NCBI RefSeq assembly: GCF_900143645.1
Contig: NZ_FRFD01000007.1
Span: forward strand, 62,001 to 126,000
Direction: 5' to 3'
DNA: 64,000 nucleotides
Source of the DNA: Anaerocolumna xylanovorans DSM 12503
Lineage (GTDB): Bacteria > Bacillota > Clostridia > Lachnospirales > Lachnospiraceae
Shown here: piece by piece, positions 8,767-17,732 of the stretch
Position numbering within the stretch: position 1 is the first letter of the stretch
Layout of the letters: every line of letters begins with the position of its first letter
Program-made: the position numbers and the translations under genes
The notes under the pieces: generated by a model
Database searches by the model: none
What the model saw: the letters and a program-made list of their open reading frames with translations, nothing else
What the model was told of the DNA's origin: nothing

Positions 8767-9750
8767 TTACTCCTCCCTAATTATTGATGTAATTCTTACT
8801 GCATAAGCATCCGAAGATGCCCCCGGCAATGCTTTAAATTTATCCAAATTACCTACATAAACGTCTAATTCATCTTCTATCTTTGTATTTAGCTTTATGA
8901 TATCTCCAGTTTGAAGCCCCAGAAAATCATTTACTGAAATCGAGCTTCTTCCCAGTATTGCCTTAATCGGTATCTTTGCTTTGGATATGGCCATCTCGAT
9001 AAGCTCCTGGTAAGACTTATCATCTTTAACCTGCATTGTTGAAAACCAATACTTTGTATTCAATTTATCTATAACACTCTCCAGGCAAGCATATGGCAAA
9101 CATATATTCATCATCCCTTCCACATTTCCTATTTTTATATTCATAGTAATAATGGAAGTCATTTCACTGGGTGCAATAATTTGGGCAAACTGTGAATTTG
9201 TTTCTATCCTTATGAGCCTTGGTTCCAAATGCACTACTGTTTCCCATGGTTCGCCTAAAAGATTCGTACAGACATTGAATATGCGCTCCATAATAATCAA
9301 TTCAATTTCTGTAAAATCCCTTGCTTTTTCTAACGGCATCCCAGTTCCGCCTAACATACGGTCTACCATTGCATAACCTAGATTGTCCGCAATTTCTATA
9401 ATTATATTACCCTCTAAAGGCGAGAAATCAACTATCCCCAGCAGCACGGGATTTGAGAGGGCATTGCTGAATTCAGAATAAGCTACTGCTTCCGAGCTTA
9501 CTACTTCTATTTGGACATTCTTCCGAAAATAAGCCGGTAAATTTGTAGAAAGCAATCTCCCATAATGTTCAAATATTATTTCTAATGTCCTAAGATGTTC
9601 CTTTGAAAACTTGGAGGGTCTTGCAAAATCATAATTTTTAACTTGCTTTTCGCCGCTGCCTTTAAATTCTTCTGCATCCAATTCTCCGCTGCTTAACGCT
9701 TTAAGCAGATTGTCAATCTCATTTTGAGACAAGACGTCGCCCATTGCCAC
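8767..9750 (-). CDS. fliM: FliM, flagellar motor switch protein
   Basis: 327 residues. The N-terminal CheY-binding peptide is LSQNEIDNLLKAL (about 6-18), followed by the middle domain with YDFARPSKFSKEHLRTLEII (about 40-59) and GRLLSTNLPAYFRK, a GGTG region (LGGTGMPLE near 133), and a C-terminal SpoA/FliN domain. FliM forms the C-ring layer between FliG and FliY and sets rotation direction upon CheY-P binding. Its length is typical. It lies 64 bp after fliL and directly before fliY. Confidence 0.97.
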   Translation of the reverse strand: MAMGDVLSQNEIDNLLKALSSGELDAEEFKGSGEKQVKNYDFARPSKFSKEHLRTLEIIFEHYGRLLSTNLPAYFRKNVQIEVVSSEAVAYSEFSNALSNPVLLGIVDFSPLEGNIIIEIADNLGYAMVDRMLGGTGMPLEKARDFTEIELIIMERIFNVCTNLLGEPWETVVHLEPRLIRIETNSQFAQIIAPSEMTSIITMNIKIGNVEGMMNICLPYACLESVIDKLNTKYWFSTMQVKDDKSYQELIEMAISKAKIPIKAILGRSSISVNDFLGLQTGDIIKLNTKIEDELDVYVGNLDKFKALPGASSDAYAVRITSIIREE

Positions 9751-9814
9751 TACCTCCCGGGTGATTACTTAATACCATAATATCACAAACCTCTACTGAA
9801 ATCATCAAAATCCT

Positions 9815-10333
9815 TTATTGAGCGACTGTAAACTCAATAGTAATACCGACAATAAAATCAGATTTAAAATACTCCTGTAATGCTGCCAGTATATTGCTCT
9901 TTATTTCTTCTTTTTTCACTGTTACTTCATCCATGGTATATTTCATGAATTCATTCTGTATCATTTCATTAATCTTACTTTCATTGGTTTCTACCAGTGG
10001 TTGAAGCTTGGCATAATCCTCTGATTTTGTATTGAGAGATAAGGAGGTTTTAACCAATGCATAACTTGGTATGTTATCAGTCCCTTTTTTCAGGTTGATT
10101 GTAAGTTCTTTACTCATCCCATAATTTTCGATATCCTCAATACTTACTTCTTGGTTCGCAGGCGAGCCGTTGATTTCTAAATCTATGGTAGAAGCTACCT
10201 TGGATATCAGTTCATTTGTTCTCATAGTTGTTGGTACTACGGCAAATACAATAACCGCCGTCAGAATCATATTAACTATTCCTAAAGCCAGGATAATGAC
10301 CGTTAAGAAGCTCTTCTTCATACTATTTCCCAT
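9815..10333 (-). CDS. fliL: FliL, flagellar basal body-associated protein
   Basis: 172 residues: one N-terminal membrane segment (about 8-30, LTVIILALGIVNMILTAVIV) and a periplasm-side domain with the family pattern near the end (EEIKSNILAALQEYFKSDF followed by a GITIEFTVAQ terminus). FliL surrounds and stabilises stator units in other bacteria. The first ATG has an AAGG ribosome site 3 bases away; a second ATG at codon 5 (MKKSF) is an alternative start. In related operons motA and motB often precede fliL; here flbD does. Confidence 0.88.
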   Translation of the reverse strand: MGNSMKKSFLTVIILALGIVNMILTAVIVFAVVPTTMRTNELISKVASTIDLEINGSPANQEVSIEDIENYGMSKELTINLKKGTDNIPSYALVKTSLSLNTKSEDYAKLQPLVETNESKINEMIQNEFMKYTMDEVTVKKEEIKSNILAALQEYFKSDFIVGITIEFTVAQ

Positions 10334-10389
10334 CTGCCTTCCATAGGCATGTCCTTTCTTCCCTCTCTATCGGTTAGACTTGCAGTGTG

Positions 10390-10590
10390 TCATAAATTTG
10401 GTATACCAACAGAATAAAGTTCTTTTTTGTAACATTTTACAAGATTTATAATCTCTTGTCTACTCTCTTTTACCAGTATTTTTTTCCCATTGGAAAGGGT
10501 AATTACTGTTTCCGGTACTTCTTCTATTGTTTCAATCATATCACAATTAAGCGTTACTTCTACACCACTCAATTTCGTTAAATTTATCAT
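10390..10590 (-). CDS. flbD: FlbD/SwrD family small flagellar protein
   Basis: 66 residues. The sequence MINLTKLSGVEVTLNCDMIE followed by a PETVITLSNGKKILVKES pattern and an EIINLV helix matches the small FlbD/YlzI (SwrD) family that always follows flgE in Firmicute operons. SwrD raises motor power in B. subtilis; the mechanism is not settled. It lies 145 bp downstream of flgE, behind a hairpin terminator, and 56 bp before fliL. Confidence 0.93.
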   Translation of the reverse strand: MINLTKLSGVEVTLNCDMIETIEEVPETVITLSNGKKILVKESRQEIINLVKCYKKELYSVGIPNL

Positions 10591-10690
10591 CCATGCCTCT
10601 TTCCTATATAAAATATAAGTATTATTGAAAGATGACTACTATATTCCACAGTTTTTGAATCAGGAAATGCTCATAACCCCTCTGCTGCAT

Positions 10691-10725
10691 TGTAATAAAA
10701 GATGGCGGCGGTTTACGCCGCCATC
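10691..10725 (-). terminator. Rho-independent terminator after flgE, inside the operon
   Basis: A perfect 10 bp GC-rich stem (10701-10710 with 10716-10725) and a 5-base loop. On the minus strand it is followed by TTTTATTAC. It lies 9 bases beyond the flgE stop. Since flbD, fliL and the rest follow without an evident new promoter, it is probably partial and lowers expression of the distal genes relative to hook protein. Confidence 0.75.
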
Positions 10726-10734
10726 AGCCTATAT

Positions 10735-12201
10735 TTATCTTTTCAAATTAATGAGTTCTTCCAATAAAGTATCGGAAGTGGTTATAATTCTTGAGTTTGC
10801 CTGGAATCCTCTCTGTGTTGTAATCATTTCCGTAAATTCAGCAGCCAAATCTACGTTAGACATCTCCAGAACACCCGTTGTAAAGCTTCCGCCGTCACTT
10901 TTAACATCATGACCAATTCCGTCGAATTTTCCTGAGTTCTGAGTCTCTGCAAAAAGGTTTCCTCCCTTTGACTCAAGTCCGGCAGGGTTAGAGAAGGATG
11001 CCACTGCAATCTGCCCTAAGAGCCTGTTATCTCCATTACTGTAGGTTCCGTAAATTTTACCGGAAGTATCAACACTAAGGCCTGTCATATTACCGGCTTT
11101 ACGCCCTTTACCAAGTCCATTCAAATCACCCATAGCGGAACCTAAGGTAGTACTTCCGCTGCCTGCATACATTGTGATAGTGGAAAAGTCAACCTTTATA
11201 TCACTGAAATGGTTGGTTGCTGCCGTGGCCCCCAGCTTTAAGTCTATCGCTTTGTCCGTAGACGTTGCAGAACCAATACCAACAAACTTACCGGTCGCAG
11301 CATTGAAAGTCAAAGTTGGCATGGCATTCGTAAATGAAACTGCTCCGGTTGTGGCATCTACATTATAAGCCAGGGATGTCCCTGCAAAAGACGAACCGGA
11401 TAATCCGCTGGAAGCATAAGTTACATTTCCCGTGGACGCATCAACAGTTTTCTTTACGAAAACAGAATTTCCCTGGGAATCCAATACATCCACCAGCTGT
11501 ACGTCGTACTGGTTCTCTATTGCCGTAGGCGGGGTTCCTGTACCGGAATGAATAATTTTAAAGGTGGCGCTGTAAGACTCTCCAAGCTTGTCATAAAAAG
11601 ATATATTTACCGTTTTTCCGGTTCCGGTTAAGGCAAGCTGTGTATCCTTGCTGTCAATGTTACCGCTTATATAGGTATTCGTAGTTGCTACCGGTGTTGA
11701 ATACTGATTTTCCGGAGCCATAATCCTTAAAGGTGAAACTACGTCAGCTACCGTTTTTGTTGCATCTTTCGGATCTACCTGCCAGCCCATAACAGTCGCG
11801 CCGCTTGAGGTACAGAGGTTTCCGTCGGCATCAACTTTAAAATCTCCGGCCTTTGTAAAGTAGTTGGTCCCTCCCTGGTTTACAATAAAGAAGGAATCCC
11901 CGTTAATCATAATATCAAAGGGATTGTCCGTCCTTTGGGCACCGCCTGTTTTCGTAGGTGAAGCCACAATGGAAGAAACCGTACTTCCAAGACCTATCTG
12001 CATCGCATTCTGTCCCGCTGCGCCGGTAGATTCATTAGGACCGGTAGCGCTCTGGACAGTCTGATAAAATACATCCGAGAAAGCTACCCTGCTTGCCTTG
12101 AATCCGACTGTATTAACATTTGCAATATTATTACCGATTACATCCATTTTAGTCTGGTGAACACTTAATCCGGAAATTCCGGAATATAATGATCGCATCA
12201 T
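10735..12201 (-). CDS. flgE: FlgE, flagellar hook protein
   Basis: 488 residues. The N-terminal rod/hook signature is RSLYSGISGLSVHQTKMDVI with GNNIANVNTVGFKASR after it (residues 3-38) and the C-terminal coiled-coil part ends SNVDLAAEFTEMITTQRGFQ ... ITTSDTLLEELINLKR. The centre (about 150-390) is a variable, Ser/Thr/Gly-rich surface domain. FlgE polymerises into the hook. An AAGGAGG ribosome site lies 10 bases before the ATG, one of the best in the operon. It is followed at once by a strong hairpin, in keeping with high expression of this structural protein. Confidence 0.95.
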   Translation of the reverse strand: MMRSLYSGISGLSVHQTKMDVIGNNIANVNTVGFKASRVAFSDVFYQTVQSATGPNESTGAAGQNAMQIGLGSTVSSIVASPTKTGGAQRTDNPFDIMINGDSFFIVNQGGTNYFTKAGDFKVDADGNLCTSSGATVMGWQVDPKDATKTVADVVSPLRIMAPENQYSTPVATTNTYISGNIDSKDTQLALTGTGKTVNISFYDKLGESYSATFKIIHSGTGTPPTAIENQYDVQLVDVLDSQGNSVFVKKTVDASTGNVTYASSGLSGSSFAGTSLAYNVDATTGAVSFTNAMPTLTFNAATGKFVGIGSATSTDKAIDLKLGATAATNHFSDIKVDFSTITMYAGSGSTTLGSAMGDLNGLGKGRKAGNMTGLSVDTSGKIYGTYSNGDNRLLGQIAVASFSNPAGLESKGGNLFAETQNSGKFDGIGHDVKSDGGSFTTGVLEMSNVDLAAEFTEMITTQRGFQANSRIITTSDTLLEELINLKR

Positions 12202-12279
12202 AGTGAAATGACCTCCTTATTTTTTGTGCCTGTCCTCTCTGTCAGTCAAGGACCTTATGCCTCCCAAAGGTCCGGCATA

Positions 12280-12672
12280 TTACATAATTACGGCACCATC
12301 AATATTTGTAAATATCTTGTCTTCTCCCTCATCAAGAGCTGTTATAACTGTACTGTTCTTCACATTCACGATAAAAGCAATGTTATCAACCATCACAAGC
12401 GATTCTGATATTCCCTTTTCCTGGGCTTTCCTGGTTCCTGCCGACAGTTTATTAAGCTGTTCCTCTGATAAATCAATATTCCTGCTTTGAAGCCTTTCAT
12501 TAGCATGTTTTGAGAACTTCAGAGCATTGTTTTGTATTGCGTATTGATTTTCCAGGATACGCTGAAAGGAATTATTGGTATCGGCTTGCCCTGTTTGCAC
12601 TGTTCTTTTATTTAACAGCTGTCCAGTCATCTGCTCGATGGTAGAGTATTTTGTTTGAGAAATATGATTCAT
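12280..12672 (-). CDS. Flagellar operon protein of the TIGR02530 family
   Basis: 130 residues with the preferred start MNHISQTKYS, which has an AAAGAGG site 5 bases upstream; an in-frame start 60 bases further up lacks one. The C-terminal half carries the family pattern FSKHANERLQSRNIDLSEEQ, then a GTRKAQEKGISESLVMVDNIA and FIVNVKNSTVITALDE segment. This family is found only between flgD and flgE in Firmicute and related operons. Its function is unknown; a link to hook assembly is inferred from position. Confidence 0.88.
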   Translation of the reverse strand: MNHISQTKYSTIEQMTGQLLNKRTVQTGQADTNNSFQRILENQYAIQNNALKFSKHANERLQSRNIDLSEEQLNKLSAGTRKAQEKGISESLVMVDNIAFIVNVKNSTVITALDEGEDKIFTNIDGAVIM

Positions 12673-12779
12673 ATCAGCCTCTTTCTCTATCCACGTCCTT
12701 GTGAATATGGCGGAAGATTGTTTACGAGTCACTAATCATAAGTTATGACAGCTTAGGCTTCCGTTCCGTCACCGTCTCC

Positions 12780-13613
12780 CTATTCATCCGGTTTATCTGG
12801 TTCCTTCGGTTCATCTGGTTCCTTCGGTTCATCTGGTTCCTTCGGTTCATCTGGTTCCTTCGGTTCCTCCGGTTTATCTGGTCCCTTAACCGTTATACTG
12901 ATCTGGTTTGAAATAGTTGTATAATTGGCATCGTTAAACATTACTGTAGGTTTATATGTGCCATTATCTAAATCTGCCAGGCCTTCCTTACTGATAGTGA
13001 CCTTTGTGCCATCCAGTTTCACATATTTTGAATCCAACACCTTGCCATTAAGAATAACTGCAACATCCGTTGCCACCGTCTTACCGGAACCTAAGTTTAC
13101 TGTAAAGCTGACATCCTCCGGCTTTTCTTTATCAAAAGTTGCATCCACTTTTTTGGTAATGTAGGGCAGACCCTTTTCTATTACATAGTCACCGGAAAGA
13201 ATGGTTGTTACCTGATCCAGTGTATAAAGATTGTCGTTTACGGATACTCTTGCCGTACCGTTGCTCATAACGACATAATCAACACGTCCGCTGCTTACAG
13301 TCGATTTACCGGATGTGTCCGTGGTACTTACCTCTACATCCATGCCAACCAGTCCGAATGCCTGATTATTTGATGTTGTTGCATTCAAATTCTGCATCTG
13401 CTCCAGCTGTGAGAAAGTTGCCAACTGCTGTACAAACTGGGTATCAGTACTGGGATTCAACGGGTCCTGATATTTCATCTGTGCAACCAAAAGCTGCAAA
13501 AATGCATTTTTATCAAGAGATGATGTTCCCGTAGTCATTGTTTTTTTTGTTGCTGAAGTTGTTGAAGCGCTGCTGTCAACAATCTTTCCGTTTGAAACTG
13601 CCAGAACGCTCAT
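12780..13613 (-). CDS. flgD: FlgD, hook cap protein with a Pro-Glu repeat tail
   Basis: 277 residues. The N-terminal region carries the FlgD signature LDKNAFLQLLVAQMKYQDPL (34-53) and NPSTDTQFVQQLATFSQLEQ (54-73), needed for export and cap function. A TIGR/Ig-like body follows with GTYKPTVMFNDANYTTISN near residue 215. The end is a repeat of the hexapeptide DEPKEP (about residues 245-277). FlgD caps the growing hook and is discarded later. The proline-rich tail is not part of the conserved family and is encoded by an 18 bp tandem repeat. The gene lies between fliK and the TIGR02530 gene. Confidence 0.93.
   Translation of the reverse strand: MSVLAVSNGKIVDSSASTTSATKKTMTTGTSSLDKNAFLQLLVAQMKYQDPLNPSTDTQFVQQLATFSQLEQMQNLNATTSNNQAFGLVGMDVEVSTTDTSGKSTVSSGRVDYVVMSNGTARVSVNDNLYTLDQVTTILSGDYVIEKGLPYITKKVDATFDKEKPEDVSFTVNLGSGKTVATDVAVILNGKVLDSKYVKLDGTKVTISKEGLADLDNGTYKPTVMFNDANYTTISNQISITVKGPDKPEEPKEPDEPKEPDEPKEPDEPKEPDKPDE
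12782..12870 (-). repeat. 18 bp tandem repeat coding for the FlgD C-terminal tail
   Basis: The plus strand unit GGTTCCTTCGGTTCATCT recurs about four times in frame, with degenerate flanking units, giving the protein repeat DEPKEP. Because 18 is a multiple of three, gain or loss of units would change the tail length without breaking the frame. Confidence 0.9.
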
Positions 13614-13629
13614 GTTTCCTCCTTTGTCA

Positions 13630-15042
13630 CTACGCGGTATAATCTACACTATTTGTACTCTGTTCCAGGCTTCCCAAATTAGTAAGTTCTTCCTTTGAGG
13701 TATCCGTCAAACTTCCGTTTATCTCATCCAGGCTCCTAAATGCTCTGTTTCTGCCTTTTTCCTGATTGTCTTTACTGCTCTCCTGAAACCCTTGTTCCTT
13801 TTGGTCAAAGGCCGAATAAGATACTGTAACTTCCACATTTTCAACCTTTAATCCCTGGTTATTCAGATTCTCTTTAAATACCTGCAGCTGACTCTCTATT
13901 GCTTCTTTCGCAGTTTCTGTCCCTGTTACAAACCTGGCTGTAAGAACTCCTTCCTTTGATACGACCGTCAGATTGATCTTACCCAGATTTTCGGGATTTA
14001 ATTGAAGTTCCATTGATGTCTGGTCCGGCTTAATATTAATACGGACAGCATCTAAAATCTGACTTGTTATTTCCCTTATCTGCTGTACCTTGGAAAGCTG
14101 ATTTGTAAAAATAGCTTCCTCTCCGCCTGAATTAACCGCCAGATTATGTATCAAAAGTTCTGTAGCCGATAGATTCTGCTCGGTCTTCTGCTTATCTGAC
14201 TTGCTGCCTTCACTGCTATGTGTATCTGTTGATTTGACTGATTTAACAACCGTTATATTAATTTCATCATCCGGTTGTACAGCAGTTTTCGCATCGGTAT
14301 CAGTGTCAGCCTGGATATCCTTAAATGTCTTATTTTCCGCAGTTGTTACCGGTTGGGTCAAAACGGGAAGCTGTTCTTTCGATACAGGGAATTGTTCTTG
14401 AATGGTATCGCAAACCTTCATCAGCTCTTTTAAAGTATTTCCCAAGTCTTCATTGGTTAAAAAGGCCGACATATCATCGTTATTGCTTACCTTTAAAAGA
14501 AATTGCTTCAGATTGTTAACATCCAGCAGACTAAGTGGTGTAAATCCAAGAGATTCCAATGCCTTATTAAGGTCATCCTCTGAAATGCCAAGTTTTTGTT
14601 TGATACCGTTCTTGATTGCATCCAGAAGATCTTTGATATTAATATTGCTAATATCAGTAACCTTATTTTCTGTAAGGTCTGTTATAACATTTTCTTTTTG
14701 TACCGCATCCTTATCCTGTAACTGGCTTACTGCCTGGCTGGTATTATCAGTGTCTTTTGTATTATCCGCTTTTCCTCCCGCCGTAGCTTCTGCTGCACCA
14801 GGCTTTGCCTGTGAATCACCCTGCTTTGTCTTTACATCCTGGGCTGCTTTATTTGCATCAGTGCTGTTAGCAGTTTTTGCTGCATCCGTACTTCCCGTAT
14901 TATCCGGCTTACTTGCTTTGAGGCTGCTGGTAATTACGTCTTCAAATGACTTATTGCTGCTCTTAGCTGTTCCCTGGGATCTCATACTTCCTGCTGCGGC
15001 AGTATAATTATCAACAAAACCAGCCTTTACATTCTGCATCAT
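13630..15042 (-). CDS. fliK: FliK, hook length control protein
   Basis: 470 residues. Most of the protein (1-300) is low complexity, rich in Asp, Lys, Thr and Ser, as expected for a molecular ruler. The C-terminal switch domain begins near 330 with TSMELQLNPENLGKINLTVV, then a LTARFVTGTETAKEAIESQL helix and LNNQGLKVENVEVTV, the Flg_hook family pattern. FliK measures the hook and triggers FlhB to change substrate. The place between motE-like and flgD genes is the usual one. The coding sequence diverges fast in this family, so the identity rests on the C-terminus and order. Confidence 0.92.
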   Translation of the reverse strand: MMQNVKAGFVDNYTAAAGSMRSQGTAKSSNKSFEDVITSSLKASKPDNTGSTDAAKTANSTDANKAAQDVKTKQGDSQAKPGAAEATAGGKADNTKDTDNTSQAVSQLQDKDAVQKENVITDLTENKVTDISNINIKDLLDAIKNGIKQKLGISEDDLNKALESLGFTPLSLLDVNNLKQFLLKVSNNDDMSAFLTNEDLGNTLKELMKVCDTIQEQFPVSKEQLPVLTQPVTTAENKTFKDIQADTDTDAKTAVQPDDEINITVVKSVKSTDTHSSEGSKSDKQKTEQNLSATELLIHNLAVNSGGEEAIFTNQLSKVQQIREITSQILDAVRINIKPDQTSMELQLNPENLGKINLTVVSKEGVLTARFVTGTETAKEAIESQLQVFKENLNNQGLKVENVEVTVSYSAFDQKEQGFQESSKDNQEKGRNRAFRSLDEINGSLTDTSKEELTNLGSLEQSTNSVDYTA

Positions 15043-15126
15043 TTTTTCTCCTCCTTTCTTACTATAATATTTATACTTAAGTAACCCTCCCTGTAATCAG
15101 AAAACCAGGGATATATTACCTTAAGC

Positions 15127-15903
15127 CTATTCACCGCTTGAAAGCTCAGTATCCATATCTATCATCTTTTTGGTGATTTTCGCTGCCGCTGTCGTGTCCA
15201 TGGCTGCCAGAATCGCTGAACTCTGTGATGCATTCATACTAAGAAGCATCTGCGCCACTGTATCAATGTCCGCCGTCATTGTTTCTAATATCTTTGCTGC
15301 TGCATCCGGCTTCATCTTTTTATAGATATCCGCCTTTTCCTTAATGGCATTTGAATACTGGAGCTGCTCTACAACCTGCCTGTAAATTTCTTCTGCATTG
15401 GTAGGGTCAATACTTTCATAATATTTTTTATATTCTTCAACATCAGGAGCCTGATCGGCAAATACCACCTTCTCGTCAAATTCCTTGACTCTTTCTTCAA
15501 AAGTCTTTTGCTCATCTTCATAAACCTTAAGCCTCTCGACCTCTGCTTCCTGCTCCTTTATTGTTTTTGCCGAACTGCTGCTTTCTTTCGTGAGTGCATC
15601 ATTTTCTTTTTCCAATTCCTTGATTTTTGCTATTGCTTCCTCCAAGCTGCTGTACGGATAATCATTTTCGTATGCCAGCTGCTGCTCCGATACATCAGGA
15701 AGAATCTTATTTACCACCGGAATATCTTTTATTAACGGTCTTAACACAGAAGAGCCAAGCCCATTTACATCTAATTTTATTAAGAGAGCAAATACCACAA
15801 GCCAAACCAGAATGACCATCAGCACAATTACTGTCACTGTTATTTTGGCGCCAATGTTTTTTTCATTCTCCGGAGCCTCTGCTGTTTTGTTCTTTCTTGC
15901 CAT
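15127..15903 (-). CDS. MotE/YlxF-like protein with MgtE-N type C-terminus
   Basis: 258 residues: one membrane segment (about 22-45, ITVTVIVLMVILVWLVVFAL), a long coiled coil (about 85-145, KIKELEKENDALTKESS and onward) and a C-terminal MgtE-N-like domain (IYKKMKPDAAAKILETMTAD at about 193-212, then AQMLLSMNASQSSAILAAMD). Proteins of this build occupy the slot between fliJ and fliK in Firmicutes (YlxF) and proteobacteria (MotE), where MotE acts as a chaperone for the stator protein MotC. The role here is inferred from architecture and position. Confidence 0.82.
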   Translation of the reverse strand: MARKNKTAEAPENEKNIGAKITVTVIVLMVILVWLVVFALLIKLDVNGLGSSVLRPLIKDIPVVNKILPDVSEQQLAYENDYPYSSLEEAIAKIKELEKENDALTKESSSSAKTIKEQEAEVERLKVYEDEQKTFEERVKEFDEKVVFADQAPDVEEYKKYYESIDPTNAEEIYRQVVEQLQYSNAIKEKADIYKKMKPDAAAKILETMTADIDTVAQMLLSMNASQSSAILAAMDTTAAAKITKKMIDMDTELSSGE

Positions 15904-15914
15904 TTTCTTTCCTC

Positions 15915-16361
15915 CTAATTAGTAGGATTATTATACCGAAAGCTTACCAATTCATCTATTTCTTTTCTTTCTCCCGAAGCTAATTCAAGGAAAAATACTT
16001 CTTTTGCATTCTCTTTTAATTTTTCGTGAGTTTTTCTCTCTAACATTGCAGCATTCAGTCTCTGTCTTGCAAGTTCCACTTGCTGCTCTGCTCTTCTTAC
16101 GGCTAATTCCTGCAGCTTTATTTCTTTTTTTACCGCTTCCGAAGCTTCCGTATATTCTCTAAGCTTACATATATTAAGCTTCTGCATTCTTAATTCTTTT
16201 CCCTTGTTTTGATACCCTTCCAACCGAATATTAAGCTCATGAAGCCTGTCTTCTTCCTTCATAAGCTTTCTGCGGGCTATTCCATAAGAAATTTTCGCCT
16301 GATCTTCCATCTTATATTTTATTCCCAAGATGCTTTCCATTTTGTAAATAAACTTAGCCAT
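15915..16361 (-). CDS. fliJ: FliJ, export chaperone/ATPase stalk protein
   Basis: 148 residues, entirely helical and charged (coiled coil). The start chosen is MAKFIYKMESILGIKYKMED, which fits the family start and has a GAGGG site upstream; a longer in-frame start 45 bases earlier would overlap fliI and adds nonconserved residues. FliJ sits in the FliI hexamer like the gamma subunit of F1-ATPase and engages FlhA. It follows fliI by 34 bp. Confidence 0.92.
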   Translation of the reverse strand: MAKFIYKMESILGIKYKMEDQAKISYGIARRKLMKEEDRLHELNIRLEGYQNKGKELRMQKLNICKLREYTEASEAVKKEIKLQELAVRRAEQQVELARQRLNAAMLERKTHEKLKENAKEVFFLELASGERKEIDELVSFRYNNPTN

Positions 16362-16395
16362 ATACCCTCGATTCTTAATTTTCCGGATAGTTTTC

Positions 16396-17700
16396 TCAAT
16401 CTTCAAACAGATTTATTAATTGGTCAACTATCAGGTCAAAATCCATCTTTTCATCTACGTTCTGACGTAAAAATGCATTCACAGCCTCAATTTTGGAGAT
16501 TGCATAATCAATCTCCTTATTAGAACCATTTTTATAGGCTCCTATATTTATCAAATCCTCTGCTTCGGTATAAGTAGCTAAAACATTCTTCAATCTTCCT
16601 GCCGCACTTTTATGTTCCTTTGCTACGATGGAAGACATAACACGGGATATACTTTGCAAAACATCTATGGCCGGATAATGATTCTTATTCGCCATTTTTC
16701 TTGTCAGCATAATATGTCCGTCAAGGATACCTCTTGCTGTGTCTGTTATGGGTTCATTGAAATCATCTCCGTCAACTAATACGGTATAGAGACCGGTTAT
16801 GGAACCTTCCCCGGAGTTGCCTGCCCTTTCAAGCAGCTTTGGCATCTCAGAATATACACTCGGCGGATACCCTCTGGAAACAGGGGGTTCACCGGAGGCC
16901 AGTCCGATTTCTCTTTGAGCCATTGAAAAACGCGTGAGGGAATCCATCATCAAAAGTACATCTTTTCCCTGGTCCCTGAAGTACTCGGCAATTGCGGTAG
17001 CTGTTTTTGCAGCTTTCTTTCGAATAAGGGCCGGTTTATCAGAAGTGGCTACCACTACTACTGACCTTTTCATCCCTTCTTCACCCAAATCTCTTTCCAA
17101 AAATTCTCTTACTTCCCTGCCACGTTCACCAATCAGGCCAATGACATTAATATCTGCTTTTGTATTTCTTGCAAACATACCAAGAAGAGTACTTTTACCA
17201 ACACCGCTGCCGGCAAAAATACCTATTCTCTGCCCTTTACCTACGGTTATCATAGCATCCACCGCTTTTACTCCCAACGGCAGGACTTCATCTATCAGCT
17301 TCCTTTTTAAAGGATCCGGAGGCTGTGCTTCAACGGAATATTCCGCTTCTATCTCTAATTCTGTATCATCAATTGGTCTTCCAAGACCATCAAGGGTCTT
17401 TCCAAGAAGGCTGTCCCCTACAGAAACCGTTAAAGGTCTTCCGGCAGATTCTACTGTGCTTCCCACTCCTACGCCTTCTATATCGTCATAGGGCATCAAT
17501 AGGATGCGGTTTTCCTTAAAACCCACCACTTCAGCCATTATAGTCTGTGATTTATCAGAAGATACAATGGTACACAAATCATTTAAATTTGCTTTGGGTC
17601 CTATGGATTCTATGGTTAATCCAACCACCTTCACCACTTTCCCTAAGTGCTTTTCATAAGTTCTGTCCAGCAGAATATCATATTTTTCCAGATTAGTCAT
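16396..17700 (-). CDS. fliI: FliI, flagellar export ATPase
   Basis: 434 residues, normal length. P-loop GIFAGSGVGKST near residues 161-172, Walker B LLMMDSLTRFSMAQREIGLA near 250, and the GEPPVSRGYPPSVYS loop after it, all typical of the F1-beta-like family of type III ATPases. FliI with FliH and FliJ delivers substrates to the FlhA/FlhB gate. The gene lies between fliH (32 bp upstream) and fliJ. Its N-terminal part is a beta-barrel domain like other ATPases of the family. Confidence 0.97.
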   Translation of the reverse strand: MTNLEKYDILLDRTYEKHLGKVVKVVGLTIESIGPKANLNDLCTIVSSDKSQTIMAEVVGFKENRILLMPYDDIEGVGVGSTVESAGRPLTVSVGDSLLGKTLDGLGRPIDDTELEIEAEYSVEAQPPDPLKRKLIDEVLPLGVKAVDAMITVGKGQRIGIFAGSGVGKSTLLGMFARNTKADINVIGLIGERGREVREFLERDLGEEGMKRSVVVVATSDKPALIRKKAAKTATAIAEYFRDQGKDVLLMMDSLTRFSMAQREIGLASGEPPVSRGYPPSVYSEMPKLLERAGNSGEGSITGLYTVLVDGDDFNEPITDTARGILDGHIMLTRKMANKNHYPAIDVLQSISRVMSSIVAKEHKSAAGRLKNVLATYTEAEDLINIGAYKNGSNKEIDYAISKIEAVNAFLRQNVDEKMDFDLIVDQLINLFED

Positions 17701-17732
17701 GCCTTTATCTACCTGCCTTCACTTATCAAAAA

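Noticed and set aside
14402..15007. Long plus-strand open frame (201 codons) opposite fliK
   Set aside because: Shadow of the low-complexity fliK coding sequence; composition is Ser/Ala/Leu/Val-biased and there is no start signal.
16934..17491. Plus-strand open frame (185 codons) opposite fliI
   Set aside because: Antisense shadow of a highly conserved gene; no ribosome site and no family resemblance.
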